Shown here: positions 18,766 to 27,837 of the stretch, piece after piece
How positions within the stretch are numbered: the stretch's first letter is position 1
How the letters are laid out: each line of letters opens with the position of its first letter
Assembly: GCF_010078385.1 (NCBI RefSeq)
Contig: NZ_SIJC01000007.1
Coordinates: 124,001 to 188,000, forward strand
Direction of reading: 5' to 3'
Source of the DNA: Chengkuizengella sediminis
Lineage (GTDB): Bacteria; Bacillota; Bacilli; Paenibacillales; KCTC-33759
Length of the DNA: 64,000 nucleotides
The notes under the pieces: model-generated
Database searches by the model: none
What the model was told of the DNA's origin: nothing
The model's input: only the letters and a program-made list of their open reading frames with translations
Program-made: the position numbers and the translations under genes

Positions 18766-19854
18766 TCAACTCTCTTTCACAACTTTTTGGAGCAGTTCAA
18801 TATACTTGCATGCACACTGTGAAATGGAAAAATGGTTAACTACTCTTTGAGTAGCAGCTTTGGATATATTCTCATATAAAGCAGGGTCATCGAGTATTGT
18901 ATATATGGATTTTGCAGCTTCTTCAATATGGTTTTCTCGAAATAAATAACCTGTTTGCTTATGAATGACAATTTCAGGTATAGAAGAAATATTTGGTGCA
19001 ACAACAGGGACACCACAGGCCATGGCTTCAATGAAGGTATTTCCAAAAGATTCTCCTTTAGTTGTGGCAATCGTACATCCACCAGATTGTTTAATTTTTG
19101 CATAAAGATGTGGCATTTGTTGGTAAGGGATGACAGGAAACCATTTAATGACCTCATTTAACTGCTGATTATCCCTTTGATTTTCAAATTTAATTCGGTC
19201 TTTACTTTGATCTCCACCAATAACCCAAAACTCAATGTCATCTCGCTCTGATTGTACAAGATTAGCGATTTTTAAAAGCTGCTTCCAATTTTTCCTCTGA
19301 TCTAGCCTTCCAATAAATGCAACAATTTTTTTGTTTGTTACTAAGGGGGGATCAGCCACCATATCAATTTGTTCTTTAGGAAGCTCTCTGAAAAAAGAAG
19401 TGTCTACCCCATTATAGATAACTTCTGTGGGAGATTGATGTTTAATTAAAATGGATAATACTCTTTTCTGATGCTCTGATGGAACTATAAATTTGATCGG
19501 GTTCACTTTATCGAAGCCTTCCAAATTTCGTTTTAATTTAATAATCTCTGGGGTTCGAGCTTCGATCAATATAGGTCCTTTAAAATTTGTTTGTGACAGC
19601 CAATTGTAAGCTTGATTTGTATCTACCACAATGACCGCGTCATAATGATTGTGTTTCAGCAAATGATGAATTTCTTTCTCATCTTTGGTTACATAAACAG
19701 GAGCAACGTCCTTCATCATATGCAACCCACCAAGATCCTTACAATATAAAAACTCTATATCTATCCCATGTTTTTTGAAGAAAATGGCACGGTTCCGCCA
19801 TCCAGCATTCACTCCGCCAACAGTTAAAAGGCGCCATATGACTAATAATTTCAA
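18766..19854 (-). CDS. Glycosyltransferase family 4 (GT-B)
   Basis: This 362 aa GT-B enzyme starts at TTG 19854 behind GGAGTGA. The acceptor half begins MKLLVIWRLLTVGGVNAGWR. The donor half carries KIVAFIGRLDQRKNW (about 200) and the nucleotide-sugar signature TKGESFGNTFIEAMACGVPVV (the EX7E motif, about 280-300), then NHFSISQCACKYIELL. It is co-directional with GtaB 6 bp upstream, so UDP-glucose or a derivative is a plausible donor. It probably decorates a cell-surface or spore-surface glycan. Acceptor unknown. Confidence 0.88.
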   Translation of the reverse strand: MKLLVIWRLLTVGGVNAGWRNRAIFFKKHGIDIEFLYCKDLGGLHMMKDVAPVYVTKDEKEIHHLLKHNHYDAVIVVDTNQAYNWLSQTNFKGPILIEARTPEIIKLKRNLEGFDKVNPIKFIVPSEHQKRVLSILIKHQSPTEVIYNGVDTSFFRELPKEQIDMVADPPLVTNKKIVAFIGRLDQRKNWKQLLKIANLVQSERDDIEFWVIGGDQSKDRIKFENQRDNQQLNEVIKWFPVIPYQQMPHLYAKIKQSGGCTIATTKGESFGNTFIEAMACGVPVVAPNISSIPEIVIHKQTGYLFRENHIEEAAKSIYTILDDPALYENISKAATQRVVNHFSISQCACKYIELLQKVVKES

Positions 19855-19860
19855 GTTTAG

Positions 19861-20670
19861 TCACTCCTCAATATCCTTTAAATATGTGATCGCTTTTAGG
19901 TATTCTTCTTTTCTTCCTATGTCAAAACGTTCAGCGGTAATAAGTTTACCAAGGCACGCTTCTGACTTTCGAAGTTCATTGATGGCGTCAGTAAGTTGGA
20001 TTTCTCCATCTACACCTGCGTTGATATTTTCTAAATACGAAAAAATCGTTGGTGTAAATATATACCTTCCTATTACTGCTAAGTTTGATGGAGGGTTATG
20101 GATAGGTTTTTCAACGATATGAGTTACTTTAAACAAATCAGGTTCTATTTTATTCGTTTTTACAATGCCATAGTTTGAAAGTTGCTTGGGATCTACTTCA
20201 TAAAGTCCTAATACACTTTTTTTATGTTTTTCATAAACACTGGTTAATTGCTTTAAGGCAGGCGTTCTGTTATTTAAAATAATTTCGTCTGGCAACAAGA
20301 CAGCAAATGGTTCATTTTGAATGAATCTTTTTCCTAACTTTATGGCATCACCTAGTCCTTTTGCAAAGGGCTGTCTTATATATTGAATATGAACATCAGG
20401 TATTTTAATTTTATCTAATAAATGTTTTTTGTTTTTTTGTTGCAAAAAAGTTTCTAGTTCAATAGAGCGATCAAAATAATCAAAGATTAAATTCTTTGAA
20501 CGGGAAACGATGATTAAAATTTCTTCAATACCAGAAGAAATAGCTTCTTCGACAATGTAATCAATAGCGGGTTTATTTCCAATTGGAAATAACTCCTTAG
20601 GTACCACTTTTGAAATTGGCAAACAACGCGTACCGTAACCTGCTGCAGGTATGATTGCTTTTTTTATCAC
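19861..20670 (-). CDS. gtaB: UTP-glucose-1-phosphate uridylyltransferase
   Basis: This 269 aa enzyme makes UDP-glucose from UTP and glucose-1-phosphate. It opens with the nucleotidyltransferase motif KKAIIPAAGYGTRCLPISK and continues with KELFPIGNKPAIDYIVEEA. Later it has FAVLLPDEII (metal Asp), EKPIHNPPSNLAVIGRY and DGEIQLTDAI. Slightly short against the usual 290 aa but with all motifs. It starts at GTG 20670 after AGAGGAG. With the UDP-glucose dehydrogenase at 24268 it supplies UDP-glucose and UDP-glucuronate to the glycosyltransferases around it. GalU-family sequence alone does not exclude dTTP use. Confidence 0.88.
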   Translation of the reverse strand: MIKKAIIPAAGYGTRCLPISKVVPKELFPIGNKPAIDYIVEEAISSGIEEILIIVSRSKNLIFDYFDRSIELETFLQQKNKKHLLDKIKIPDVHIQYIRQPFAKGLGDAIKLGKRFIQNEPFAVLLPDEIILNNRTPALKQLTSVYEKHKKSVLGLYEVDPKQLSNYGIVKTNKIEPDLFKVTHIVEKPIHNPPSNLAVIGRYIFTPTIFSYLENINAGVDGEIQLTDAINELRKSEACLGKLITAERFDIGRKEEYLKAITYLKDIEE

Positions 20671-20893
20671 ATTTACATAACTCCTCTTATTTTTTAATCC
20701 AGTATATTCTGTTGAATTTAAGTGGGAAGTTGTCTAAAAACCCAATTTTTTTAAAAACGAATGAGATTAGGAACACCCTTCATTTCATTCTCGTATCATA
20801 CAGATAAGGAAACATTTACTTTCAATGAGAAGATGTTCAAAAAGTTCCTGGAAATTAAATTTTTTGAACACGTACTTTGAATGGAGGCTGAAA

Positions 20894-22033
20894 ATGAAAA
20901 TTGCTTTAATCTCTACAGAAAAACTACCGGTACCAGCAATACGAGGTGGAGCTATTCAAATATATTTAAACTCGGTTGCTTCCATTATTGCTAAAAAACA
21001 TGATGTGACAGTAATTTCTATACAAGACCCAGAGTTACTAGAGGAAGAATCAAAAAACAATGTAAGGTATGTTCGTTTTCCTGAAAATCAATATGTTGAA
21101 TTGATTGAGCAATATATACAAGTAGAAAATTTTGATGTGGTTCACTTATGCAATCGTCCCAACTGGATTGAGCAGCTTTGTGATGCAGCACCACAAACGA
21201 AATTTGTATTAAGTGTTCATAATGAAATGTTTTCCTATGAAAAAATGACGGATGCAGAAGGGAAACGTTGTGTACAACAGATTTCCCAAATTGTGACGGT
21301 AAGTGATTTTATAGGGAGTACAATAACAGATCGATTTCCAGAAGCAAAAAATAAAACAAAAACTGTATATTCCGGTGTTGACTTACATCAATATCAACCT
21401 TCGTGGTCTTTAGTAGGTAAGAAGACAAGAAGTAATGTTAGAAGTGAACTGGAGCTACAAGGGAAAAAAGTAGTTTTGTTTGTTGGCAGACTTAGCAAAG
21501 TTAAGGGTCCTCATCTCCTTCTTCAAGCACTTCCAGCAATCATTGAAAAACACCCTGATGTGATGATGGTTTTTATCGGTTCCAAATGGTTTGGTGACGA
21601 TAATCTGAACAACTATGTAAGACATTTGTATACGTTAGGTGCAGTATTTGAAAATAATGTGACTTTTATAAAATTTGTTAGGCCGCAAAATATTCCTCAA
21701 TTGTATGCGATGTCAGATGTGTTTGTATGCTCATCACAATGGCAAGAACCTCTTGCTCGTGTTCATTATGAAGCAATGGCAGCAGGTCTACCGCTTATTA
21801 CGAGTAATCGAGGTGGTAATCCTGAAGTCATTGAAGAAGGGAAAAACGGTTACATCATTCATGATTTTGAAAATCCACAAGCGTATGCAGAAGCGATTAA
21901 TTTGTTATTAAATGATGCTAATAAACGAGCTAGTATGGGTAAGTATGGCCGAAATAAAGTAGAGAAGAATTTTAGTTGGAACCGAGTAGCTGAAAATTTA
22001 TTACATGTTTATGAGGGAGTCAAGGAGAGGTGA
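20894..22033 (+). CDS. Glycosyltransferase family 4 (CotSA-like spore coat protein)
   Basis: This 379 aa GT-B enzyme starts at ATG 20894 behind GGAGG at 20884-20888. Residues 1-20 (MKIALISTEKLPVPAIRGGA) are typical of the CotSA/YtcC group. The donor domain shows VVLFVGRLSKVKGPHLLLQAL and the signature SSQWQEPLARVHYEAMAAGLP. CotSA and CotS are encoded side by side in Bacillus subtilis, and here a CotS-type gene follows by 6 bp, so a spore coat/crust role is likely. Expression is probably in the mother cell. I saw only a loose CATACA box at 20797, not good enough to call a sigma-E/K promoter. Confidence 0.82.
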   Translation: MKIALISTEKLPVPAIRGGAIQIYLNSVASIIAKKHDVTVISIQDPELLEEESKNNVRYVRFPENQYVELIEQYIQVENFDVVHLCNRPNWIEQLCDAAPQTKFVLSVHNEMFSYEKMTDAEGKRCVQQISQIVTVSDFIGSTITDRFPEAKNKTKTVYSGVDLHQYQPSWSLVGKKTRSNVRSELELQGKKVVLFVGRLSKVKGPHLLLQALPAIIEKHPDVMMVFIGSKWFGDDNLNNYVRHLYTLGAVFENNVTFIKFVRPQNIPQLYAMSDVFVCSSQWQEPLARVHYEAMAAGLPLITSNRGGNPEVIEEGKNGYIIHDFENPQAYAEAINLLLNDANKRASMGKYGRNKVEKNFSWNRVAENLLHVYEGVKER

Positions 22034-22039
22034 TGACAT

Positions 22040-23107
22040 TTGGAAGAACAGGAATACACTCAGGAAAAGCACCTAAAACGTGTATTACATTTATACCCAT
22101 TTGATATTGGGGCGGTTAGATTATTAGAAAGTAGAAGTGGGAGAACGACATGGGAAGTAGATACAGATCAAGGTACAAAAATACTGAAGCAAGCAAACAT
22201 GAATCCAAAACGGATGCTGTTTATTGCTGGTGCCCATAATGATTTGCTCCAAAAAGGGTTGGCAATTACTTCTATCCATAAAACGAAAAATGGAGCCATT
22301 TGTGTCGGTGCGGAAGATCATGCTTACGTTGTATATGATCATGTGAAAGGCAATGAAATGATTTATTATAACAAAGAGCAAATGAAGAAAATATTTGATT
22401 TTGCAGGTAAGTTTCATCAATTGTCAAAAGAATATCTTCCAGCCATTGAGAGTAAAACACGAAGCAGGTTGAATAAATGGCACAAGTTATTCAGGTGGAA
22501 ACTTCAGGAGTTAGAAGGAAACAAACTTTTAGCTCAAACCTATCCAGATGAACCTTTCTCTTTATTATTTTTAGAATATGTAGATAAAATGCTTGAAAGA
22601 GGAAGAGCTGCATTAAAAGAACTTGATGATGGCCCGTATGAACATTGGATCAAACAATCTATAGAAGATAAAAGTTATTGCCAACAGGATTTTACACTTG
22701 CACGTTTTACTGAATTAAACGGGGAGCCCTTCATGAGAGAGCTTCATTCGATAACCTACGATTTACCTTCTAGAGATTTGAGAATTATTTTAAATAAAAT
22801 GATGAAAAAGTTATCAGTATGGGATATTGATTTTATTATTCAATTGCTTCGTGAGTACGATGCTTGTTATGCATTAACTAGAGATCAATATCGTGTTCTT
22901 TGGACTGATTTGAAATTCCCTCATCTTTTCTGCGCAATTGTACACAAGTATTTTTTAAGTCAAAAACGTTCGTGGGGTGATGAAAAATATATTTGGGCTT
23001 TACAAAATGTTATTGCAGTTGAAGATTCTAAGGAACAATTTCTTAATCAATTCTCTGAAATAACGGAAGCCATAAAAGAAGGTGAACGAGGTGAGAAGGC
23101 TGAATAA
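22040..23107 (+). CDS. CotS-family spore coat protein, probable pseudokinase
   Basis: This 355 aa protein has the aminoglycoside-phosphotransferase fold of CotS proteins. It starts at TTG 22040 after GGAGAGGTGATG. N-lobe RTTWEVDTDQGTKILKQAN, hinge VYDHVKGNEM and the C-terminal ITYDLPSRDLRIILNKMM match the other CotS-type gene at 16835. The catalytic loop is altered: CQQDFTLARF replaces CHQDYGTGN, losing the conserved His and the metal-binding Asn while keeping Asp. It is probably a structural coat protein with little or no kinase activity. Pairing with the CotSA-like gene supports a coat function. Confidence 0.82.
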   Translation: MEEQEYTQEKHLKRVLHLYPFDIGAVRLLESRSGRTTWEVDTDQGTKILKQANMNPKRMLFIAGAHNDLLQKGLAITSIHKTKNGAICVGAEDHAYVVYDHVKGNEMIYYNKEQMKKIFDFAGKFHQLSKEYLPAIESKTRSRLNKWHKLFRWKLQELEGNKLLAQTYPDEPFSLLFLEYVDKMLERGRAALKELDDGPYEHWIKQSIEDKSYCQQDFTLARFTELNGEPFMRELHSITYDLPSRDLRIILNKMMKKLSVWDIDFIIQLLREYDACYALTRDQYRVLWTDLKFPHLFCAIVHKYFLSQKRSWGDEKYIWALQNVIAVEDSKEQFLNQFSEITEAIKEGERGEKAE

Positions 23108-23873
23108 AAAAAAATTAATAAATACACAATCTAACATTCCAAAGCTTGAATTGGAAAAGTTTAAGTTTTCTCCACCAGGTCCTATGGGATGGAGTTTTGC
23201 TGAATATGAAAAAATGCTCGAAAACCACGAAAAAATTGTACTCAATGAATCAGCGGTTGAGGAAAATTTAGCGAATCTAGAAGGAAAACGGTTGCAGGAA
23301 TATCCTAGTGAAGGACTAGTTTCTGAGCAAGATACAAATGAAAGTTTAGAGGATGTAGGTGTAGAAGATACTTTACAAAGTGAGAAAACAGAGATTGCTA
23401 TAGATGATTCAGCAAAATCTGAGTATGTAAATCTAGGTGTAAGAGACGATGAGTTTGAAAGTTTGGATGAAAATACCGTCGAAGAAAAAGGTACTAAAAG
23501 TATTGATCTAATAAGTGGAGAGGAGGCAGATGAAAACAAAATGTATAGCAGTAGAGGAACAAAAGCAAATTTATTAAAGATTATAAATCCTGAACAGTCT
23601 AAAAAAGAAATAGAAGTGGAGTCAATACCAGAAGAAGCTGAAAAACAGGCTGATAATCAAGAAAGTAATCAAGTGAAAGAGAAACAAGAAAAAGAAACAA
23701 ATTATAAACAAACGAAACAAGAGAAAGAAACAAATAATAAACAAACGAAACAAGAGAATAAAATAAAAAAGAAATCAAATAAAGTGATTGTACCTAATGA
23801 CCTTTCGGCCCCACCGTGGTTATTGAACGGAATAGATAAAACCCAAAAAAAGAAACGTAAGAAAAAGAAGTAA
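23091..23873 (+). CDS. Hypothetical charged protein, likely spore-coat associated
   Basis: This protein of about 260 aa overlaps the CotS-type gene by 17 bp. I prefer GTG 23091 after GAAGGTGA; GTG 23082 is also in frame. An N-terminal patch FKFSPPGPMGWSFAEYEKML may be a small conserved motif. The middle is acidic and low in complexity. Near residue 205 there is a Lys/Gln/Glu tandem repeat (KQTKQEKETN units), then the short motif VPNDLSAPPWLLNGID and a tail of lysines. I recognise no family. Position in the coat operon and the coat-like basic tail are the only clues. Confidence 0.7.
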   Translation: MRRLNKKKLINTQSNIPKLELEKFKFSPPGPMGWSFAEYEKMLENHEKIVLNESAVEENLANLEGKRLQEYPSEGLVSEQDTNESLEDVGVEDTLQSEKTEIAIDDSAKSEYVNLGVRDDEFESLDENTVEEKGTKSIDLISGEEADENKMYSSRGTKANLLKIINPEQSKKEIEVESIPEEAEKQADNQESNQVKEKQEKETNYKQTKQEKETNNKQTKQENKIKKKSNKVIVPNDLSAPPWLLNGIDKTQKKKRKKKK

Positions 23874-23956
23874 AAAACATTATTAAATTTGTCAATTATG
23901 TATGGGTTGTTGCATATCATGTAGCGTAATTACCTAAGGATGAGGAGGAATTTTAG

Positions 23957-24202
23957 GTGGGAAAAGTTAATAAAGTGAAGGTAGATTTGGACTTCGAAGA
24001 AGGTTTTGAACTGTCTCATAAAAAGAGTGCAGAGGAAGTTTTAAAAGCAGTGATGCAACAGATTAGTAGTGGATCATTTGAAGAATTAGAAGTTGAATTA
24101 GAATATGATGATGGCAGTACTTATGAATATGTCATTGGCGAAGATGCAGAAGAAGAAGATGACGATGAAGAAGAAGATGACGATGATGACGATAATGAGT
24201 AA
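23957..24202 (+). CDS. Small acidic hypothetical protein
   Basis: This 81 aa protein starts at GTG 23957, with a strong AGGAGGA site upstream. Residues 1-58 look like a small alpha/beta fold (KVKVDLDFEEGFELSHKKSA, then ELEVELEYDDGSTYEYVIG). The last 22 residues are almost entirely Asp and Glu. It is followed by an intrinsic terminator and ends the coat-region operon. The acidic tail next to the neighbour's lysine tail suggests the two could bind each other; this is speculation. Confidence 0.65.
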   Translation: MGKVNKVKVDLDFEEGFELSHKKSAEEVLKAVMQQISSGSFEELEVELEYDDGSTYEYVIGEDAEEEDDDEEEDDDDDDNE

Positions 24203-24226
24203 AATTTAATGTATGTACAGGTAAAA

Positions 24227-24263
24227 ATCTGACTCAACTGATATGAGTCAGATCTTTTTTTTT
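24227..24263. terminator. Intrinsic terminator between acidic protein and UDP-glucose dehydrogenase genes
   Basis: The perfect 10-bp arms ATCTGACTCA (24227-24236) and TGAGTCAGAT (24244-24253) enclose loop ACTGATA, followed by CTTTTTTTTT. The minus strand has a shorter T-run, so it probably serves both converging genes. Confidence 0.85.
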
Positions 24264-24267
24264 GGAT

Positions 24268-25545
24268 CTAACGACCTAAGCCAATGTATTTGAATCCATG
24301 TTTTTCTATGGTATTTCTATTCAGAAAGTTTCGAGTGTCTAGGACAATACTTCCATTCACACGTTGTTGAATGTCCTTCCAATCTAAATATAAAAACTCA
24401 TTCCAGTCTGTAGCTACAATGATACAGTCAGCATCATTCAACGCATCATTTACATGATGGAATTGAATTACATGGGGAGTTTCATACTTTGCTTTCGGGT
24501 CATAGACGTGTACTTTGGCGTTATGTGCAACTAATTTATGAATCAATCTAATCGCAGGGGATGATCTAATGTCATCTGTGTTTGGCTTAAAGGAAAGACC
24601 TAATACGGTAACTTTTTTGTCAGTTAAGTTTGGAATATAAGATTTTAATTTATCCATATAAACAGCTACTTGGGATTGGTTAACTTCCTCAACTGCCATG
24701 AGCAGTTTCGGTAGCAGCTCTTGTTTTTTTGATGTATGAATTAAGGATTGAAGATCTTTAGGAAAGCAGGACCCTCCATAACCGATGCCAGCTTGTAGAA
24801 ATTGCGTTCCTATTCTTGGATCACTACCAATTCCCTTAGCAACATCCATAATATCTATATTAAACACATCACATATCCTCGCCATCTCATTCATAAAAGA
24901 GATTTTAGTCGCTAAAAAGGAATTTGAGGCATATTTTATCATTTCAGCTCCCTTTAAACTAGTAACAACAAAAGGGGCATCAATACCATAGTATAGTTGT
25001 TTCATCGATAATAGGGACTGTTGATCATGATCTTCTAACCCCACAACAATTTTGTCTGGATGAAGCATATCATACACTGCAGAACCTTCTCGAAGAAATT
25101 CAGGATTAGAAACAATATGAAAGAGGCTACGTTTTACTTCAAGTTCAAGTAACATTTCCACGAGTTTATCGTTTGTCCCAATGGGAACGGTGCTTTTTGT
25201 AATAATGGTTTTATGAGAATAAATTGTATTTGCAATTATCAGTATAACATCGTTTACATATTGTAAATCAGCTTCACCATCTGGAAGTGGTGGTGTGCCT
25301 ACAGCAATGAGTATAATTTCTGCTTTTTCAATTGCATCCACAATATCTTCAGAAAAAGAGATGTTTCTGTTAAAACTAATAAGTAATTTTTCTAAACCTG
25401 GCTCGAATATTGTAATAGAACCTTCTTGTAGTTTTTTTATTTTCTCACTGTTTTTATCAACACATCTTACCTTATGACCAAGCCTTGCAAAAATTACTGC
25501 GGATGTTAAACCTACATACCCTGCTCCTATGACACAAATTTCCAT
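24268..25545 (-). CDS. UDP-glucose 6-dehydrogenase
   Basis: This 425 aa enzyme oxidises UDP-glucose to UDP-glucuronate with two NAD+. I start it at ATG 25545, which has AAGGAGTG upstream; the open frame extends 34 codons further up without an RBS. The NAD fold MEICVIGAGYVGLTSAVIFA opens the protein, with STVPIGTNDKLVE and SNPEFLREGSAV following. The catalytic cysteine is in GIGYGGSCFPKDLQSL, and VLGLSFKPNTDDIRSSPAI lies in the C-terminal domain. It supports synthesis of a uronic-acid-containing surface polymer together with GtaB. Paralogues such as TuaD and Ugd cannot be told apart here. Confidence 0.9.
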   Translation of the reverse strand: MEICVIGAGYVGLTSAVIFARLGHKVRCVDKNSEKIKKLQEGSITIFEPGLEKLLISFNRNISFSEDIVDAIEKAEIILIAVGTPPLPDGEADLQYVNDVILIIANTIYSHKTIITKSTVPIGTNDKLVEMLLELEVKRSLFHIVSNPEFLREGSAVYDMLHPDKIVVGLEDHDQQSLLSMKQLYYGIDAPFVVTSLKGAEMIKYASNSFLATKISFMNEMARICDVFNIDIMDVAKGIGSDPRIGTQFLQAGIGYGGSCFPKDLQSLIHTSKKQELLPKLLMAVEEVNQSQVAVYMDKLKSYIPNLTDKKVTVLGLSFKPNTDDIRSSPAIRLIHKLVAHNAKVHVYDPKAKYETPHVIQFHHVNDALNDADCIIVATDWNEFLYLDWKDIQQRVNGSIVLDTRNFLNRNTIEKHGFKYIGLGR

Positions 25546-25723
25546 TTGAACACTCCTTCGTGTTGAAGAGATGATATAGTTTATATCAAACCATCTGATT
25601 TTGTGACAATGAGATATAAAGGATTTGAAATGGTATAATATTGACATAAAAAATGATTGTGAATAATTTTTAATTTTGGAGGTGGCAACATAGCTTTAAC
25701 CATAAATATGAGGCTATGAATCT

Positions 25724-27151
25724 ATGAGAATATTTGAAGCGATATTATTTTTACTAGTTTTAATAATGATCATATCTTTGTTTAATAGGAAACTGAGAAT
25801 GGCTAAATTAATAAAGGTGTTACCGTGGTTATCTTTATTATTATTGATTATTCACGCTTTTATTGAGGGAATGCGTTGGCAATTGAACACATTGTATATA
25901 TTAGTTATTTTACATATATTTCTAAGTTCTAAGCTTTTTAATCAATGGATAATAGAACATTTGCGTCTAAAAAAGGCAATCTCTGTTTTGATGATATTGT
26001 TTTTTGTAATATCGTTACTATTTACTTACGCATTTCCAGTGTATAAAATGCCAGTACCAGATGGGAAATATGAAGTTGGAACCGTTTCATTTGATCTTAT
26101 AGATAAAAATAGACAAGAGATATATAGTGAGAATGATTCTTCAAATAGAAAAATTAAAATACAGATGTGGTATCCTGCACAAGATGTTCAGGGGTATAAT
26201 CTAGTACCTTGGTTAGAAAAAGATGCACCTTCGGTTGCAGAAGGGGTAGCCAAAATGATGGGATTCCCTGATTTCGTTTTAAGTCACACTGCTTTAGTTA
26301 TGTCTAATTCATATGAAAATCCACCAATATTCGAAGGCGAAGGGGTATGGCCAGTTGTTATTATATCTCACGGGTGGACGGGATTTAGAAATGTTCATGC
26401 AGATGTAGCCGAGTTGTTAGCTAGTCATGGTTATTTGGCTATCTCTATCGATCATACTTATGGATCAGCAGTGACTGCATTTAATGACGGAGAAATAACT
26501 TATGTCAATGAGGATGCACTACCGGAAAGAGAAATCACTCCTAACTATTTGGAGTATGCAAATACGTTAGTAAATACATTTGCAGGGGATATAAACTTAA
26601 CATTAAATCAGTTAGAGGAATTCAATGAGGGTAAGGTAGATGAGAAATTTAAAGGGAAATTAGATCTATCAAATATTGGATTAATAGGTCATTCTACAGG
26701 TGGAGGAGCTTCAGTAGCCACTGCTTTGGATGATGATCGAGTCAAAGCTTTACTAGGTATGGATGCTTGGGTAGAACCTATTCAAAAAAATAAGTTGAAA
26801 GCAGGGTTGCAAATCCCTTCATTATTTTTAAGAAGTCATGAATGGGAAGAGGGATTAAATAACGAAAATTTATTCTTTTTGTTAGATGAAAACAGACGAC
26901 CTACAGAATTGTTTCAAATTAATAATACGGGACATCAGGATTTTTCAATGATTTATATGTATTCTCCACTCAGCAAGTACTTTCATATTACAGGTGAACT
27001 GGATGGAAGAGAGGGTGCCAAGATACAACATGAATTTATTTTGAACTTTTTTGATTTACACCTCAAAAATTCAGCTAAAAAGTCCATTGATGACGTTGCT
27101 AACGAATATGATGTAGTGAATAAAATCTATAGTAAAACAACGAATGAATAG
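25724..27151 (+). CDS. Membrane-anchored alpha/beta hydrolase (PAF-acetylhydrolase-like)
   Basis: This 475 aa protein has four predicted membrane helices in the first 110 residues (for example IFEAILFLLVLIMIISLF and VLMILFFVISLLFTYAF). An extracellular hydrolase domain follows: KIQMWYPAQD, VVIISHGWTGFRNVHAD, nucleophile elbow IGLIGHSTGGGASV (about residue 325), VKALLGMDAWVEP, and a late His in NNTGHQDFS. This order is that of platelet-activating-factor acetylhydrolase/dienelactone-hydrolase-like proteins. ATG 25724 has only a weak GAGG 9 nt upstream; the better GGAGGTGG at 25678 is too far away. Substrate unknown, possibly lipid or short ester. Confidence 0.8.
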   Translation: MRIFEAILFLLVLIMIISLFNRKLRMAKLIKVLPWLSLLLLIIHAFIEGMRWQLNTLYILVILHIFLSSKLFNQWIIEHLRLKKAISVLMILFFVISLLFTYAFPVYKMPVPDGKYEVGTVSFDLIDKNRQEIYSENDSSNRKIKIQMWYPAQDVQGYNLVPWLEKDAPSVAEGVAKMMGFPDFVLSHTALVMSNSYENPPIFEGEGVWPVVIISHGWTGFRNVHADVAELLASHGYLAISIDHTYGSAVTAFNDGEITYVNEDALPEREITPNYLEYANTLVNTFAGDINLTLNQLEEFNEGKVDEKFKGKLDLSNIGLIGHSTGGGASVATALDDDRVKALLGMDAWVEPIQKNKLKAGLQIPSLFLRSHEWEEGLNNENLFFLLDENRRPTELFQINNTGHQDFSMIYMYSPLSKYFHITGELDGREGAKIQHEFILNFFDLHLKNSAKKSIDDVANEYDVVNKIYSKTTNE

Positions 27152-27227
27152 TTTGTCTACGTGACTAGTACATTTATTATTTAATTAAAGGAAGGCTAAT
27201 GAAATAACAATCAGGAGGTATATTTCA

Positions 27228-27815
27228 ATGAATCGTGAAAGTGAGATGGATAATGAAAAATTAGTGAAATTGCGCAAACATCAATTTATTTTAAATAATC
27301 TTACTATGCTAATCATTTTGATATTTTTTTTAGGTTTAACGATGTTGGATATTACTACAAAACAATTTTATTTTGGAGCGGCTACACTATTTATTGTTCA
27401 ATTCATCTTCTATTTAAAATATGGTATAACTGATTTGTTGCTGCATACTAAAAAAATGAGAGAATTGCATGAATACGAGAAAAAGAAGTTAGGTAAAGAG
27501 GAGAGGAAACAACGATTTTTAGTGATAGGATCACAATTTTCTTTAATAGTTTGCTTTGTTATTCTGGGTACAATCGCTCCTTATGAAGAGAAATTCTTTA
27601 GAATATTAACTTTTTCATCTTTACCTCAGCTTGGTATTTCTTATTTCTTTTTTTTCATGATGATTCTCATGAATGTAATTACATTTTTTCGAAACCGAGC
27701 GTTTGATCGCAGTAAAAATCTTGAAGGATTTACGATGAAGATGTTTTTAATCAGTCTATTATTTGCTTTCTTTATTTCTAGTATTTTCTTAAGTTCCATC
27801 TTTTTCTTTATTTAA
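27228..27815 (+). CDS. Hypothetical membrane protein
   Basis: This 195 aa protein has a cytoplasmic charged start (MNRESEMDNEKLVKLRKHQF) and five probable membrane segments, ending MFLISLLFAFFISSIFLSSI. AGGAGG lies 10 nt before ATG 27228. I recognise no family. Traces of a second copy of its first codons lie just downstream at 27838. Confidence 0.7.
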   Translation: MNRESEMDNEKLVKLRKHQFILNNLTMLIILIFFLGLTMLDITTKQFYFGAATLFIVQFIFYLKYGITDLLLHTKKMRELHEYEKKKLGKEERKQRFLVIGSQFSLIVCFVILGTIAPYEEKFFRILTFSSLPQLGISYFFFFMMILMNVITFFRNRAFDRSKNLEGFTMKMFLISLLFAFFISSIFLSSIFFFI

Positions 27816-27837
27816 TATTGAATAACATAAATTATTT

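Noticed and set aside
20797-20806. CATACAGATA resembling a sigma-E or sigma-K -10 box before the CotSA-like gene
   Set aside because: No matching -35 at the right distance and the spacing inside the -10 is off by one; not enough to call a promoter.
24785-24991. 68-codon plus-strand frame within the UDP-glucose dehydrogenase gene
   Set aside because: Antisense shadow of a conserved enzyme.
25678-25695. GGAGGTGG suggesting a leader peptide before the PAF-acetylhydrolase-like gene
   Set aside because: The GTG in it opens only three codons before a stop, and the real ATG lies 40 bp on with its own weak SD.
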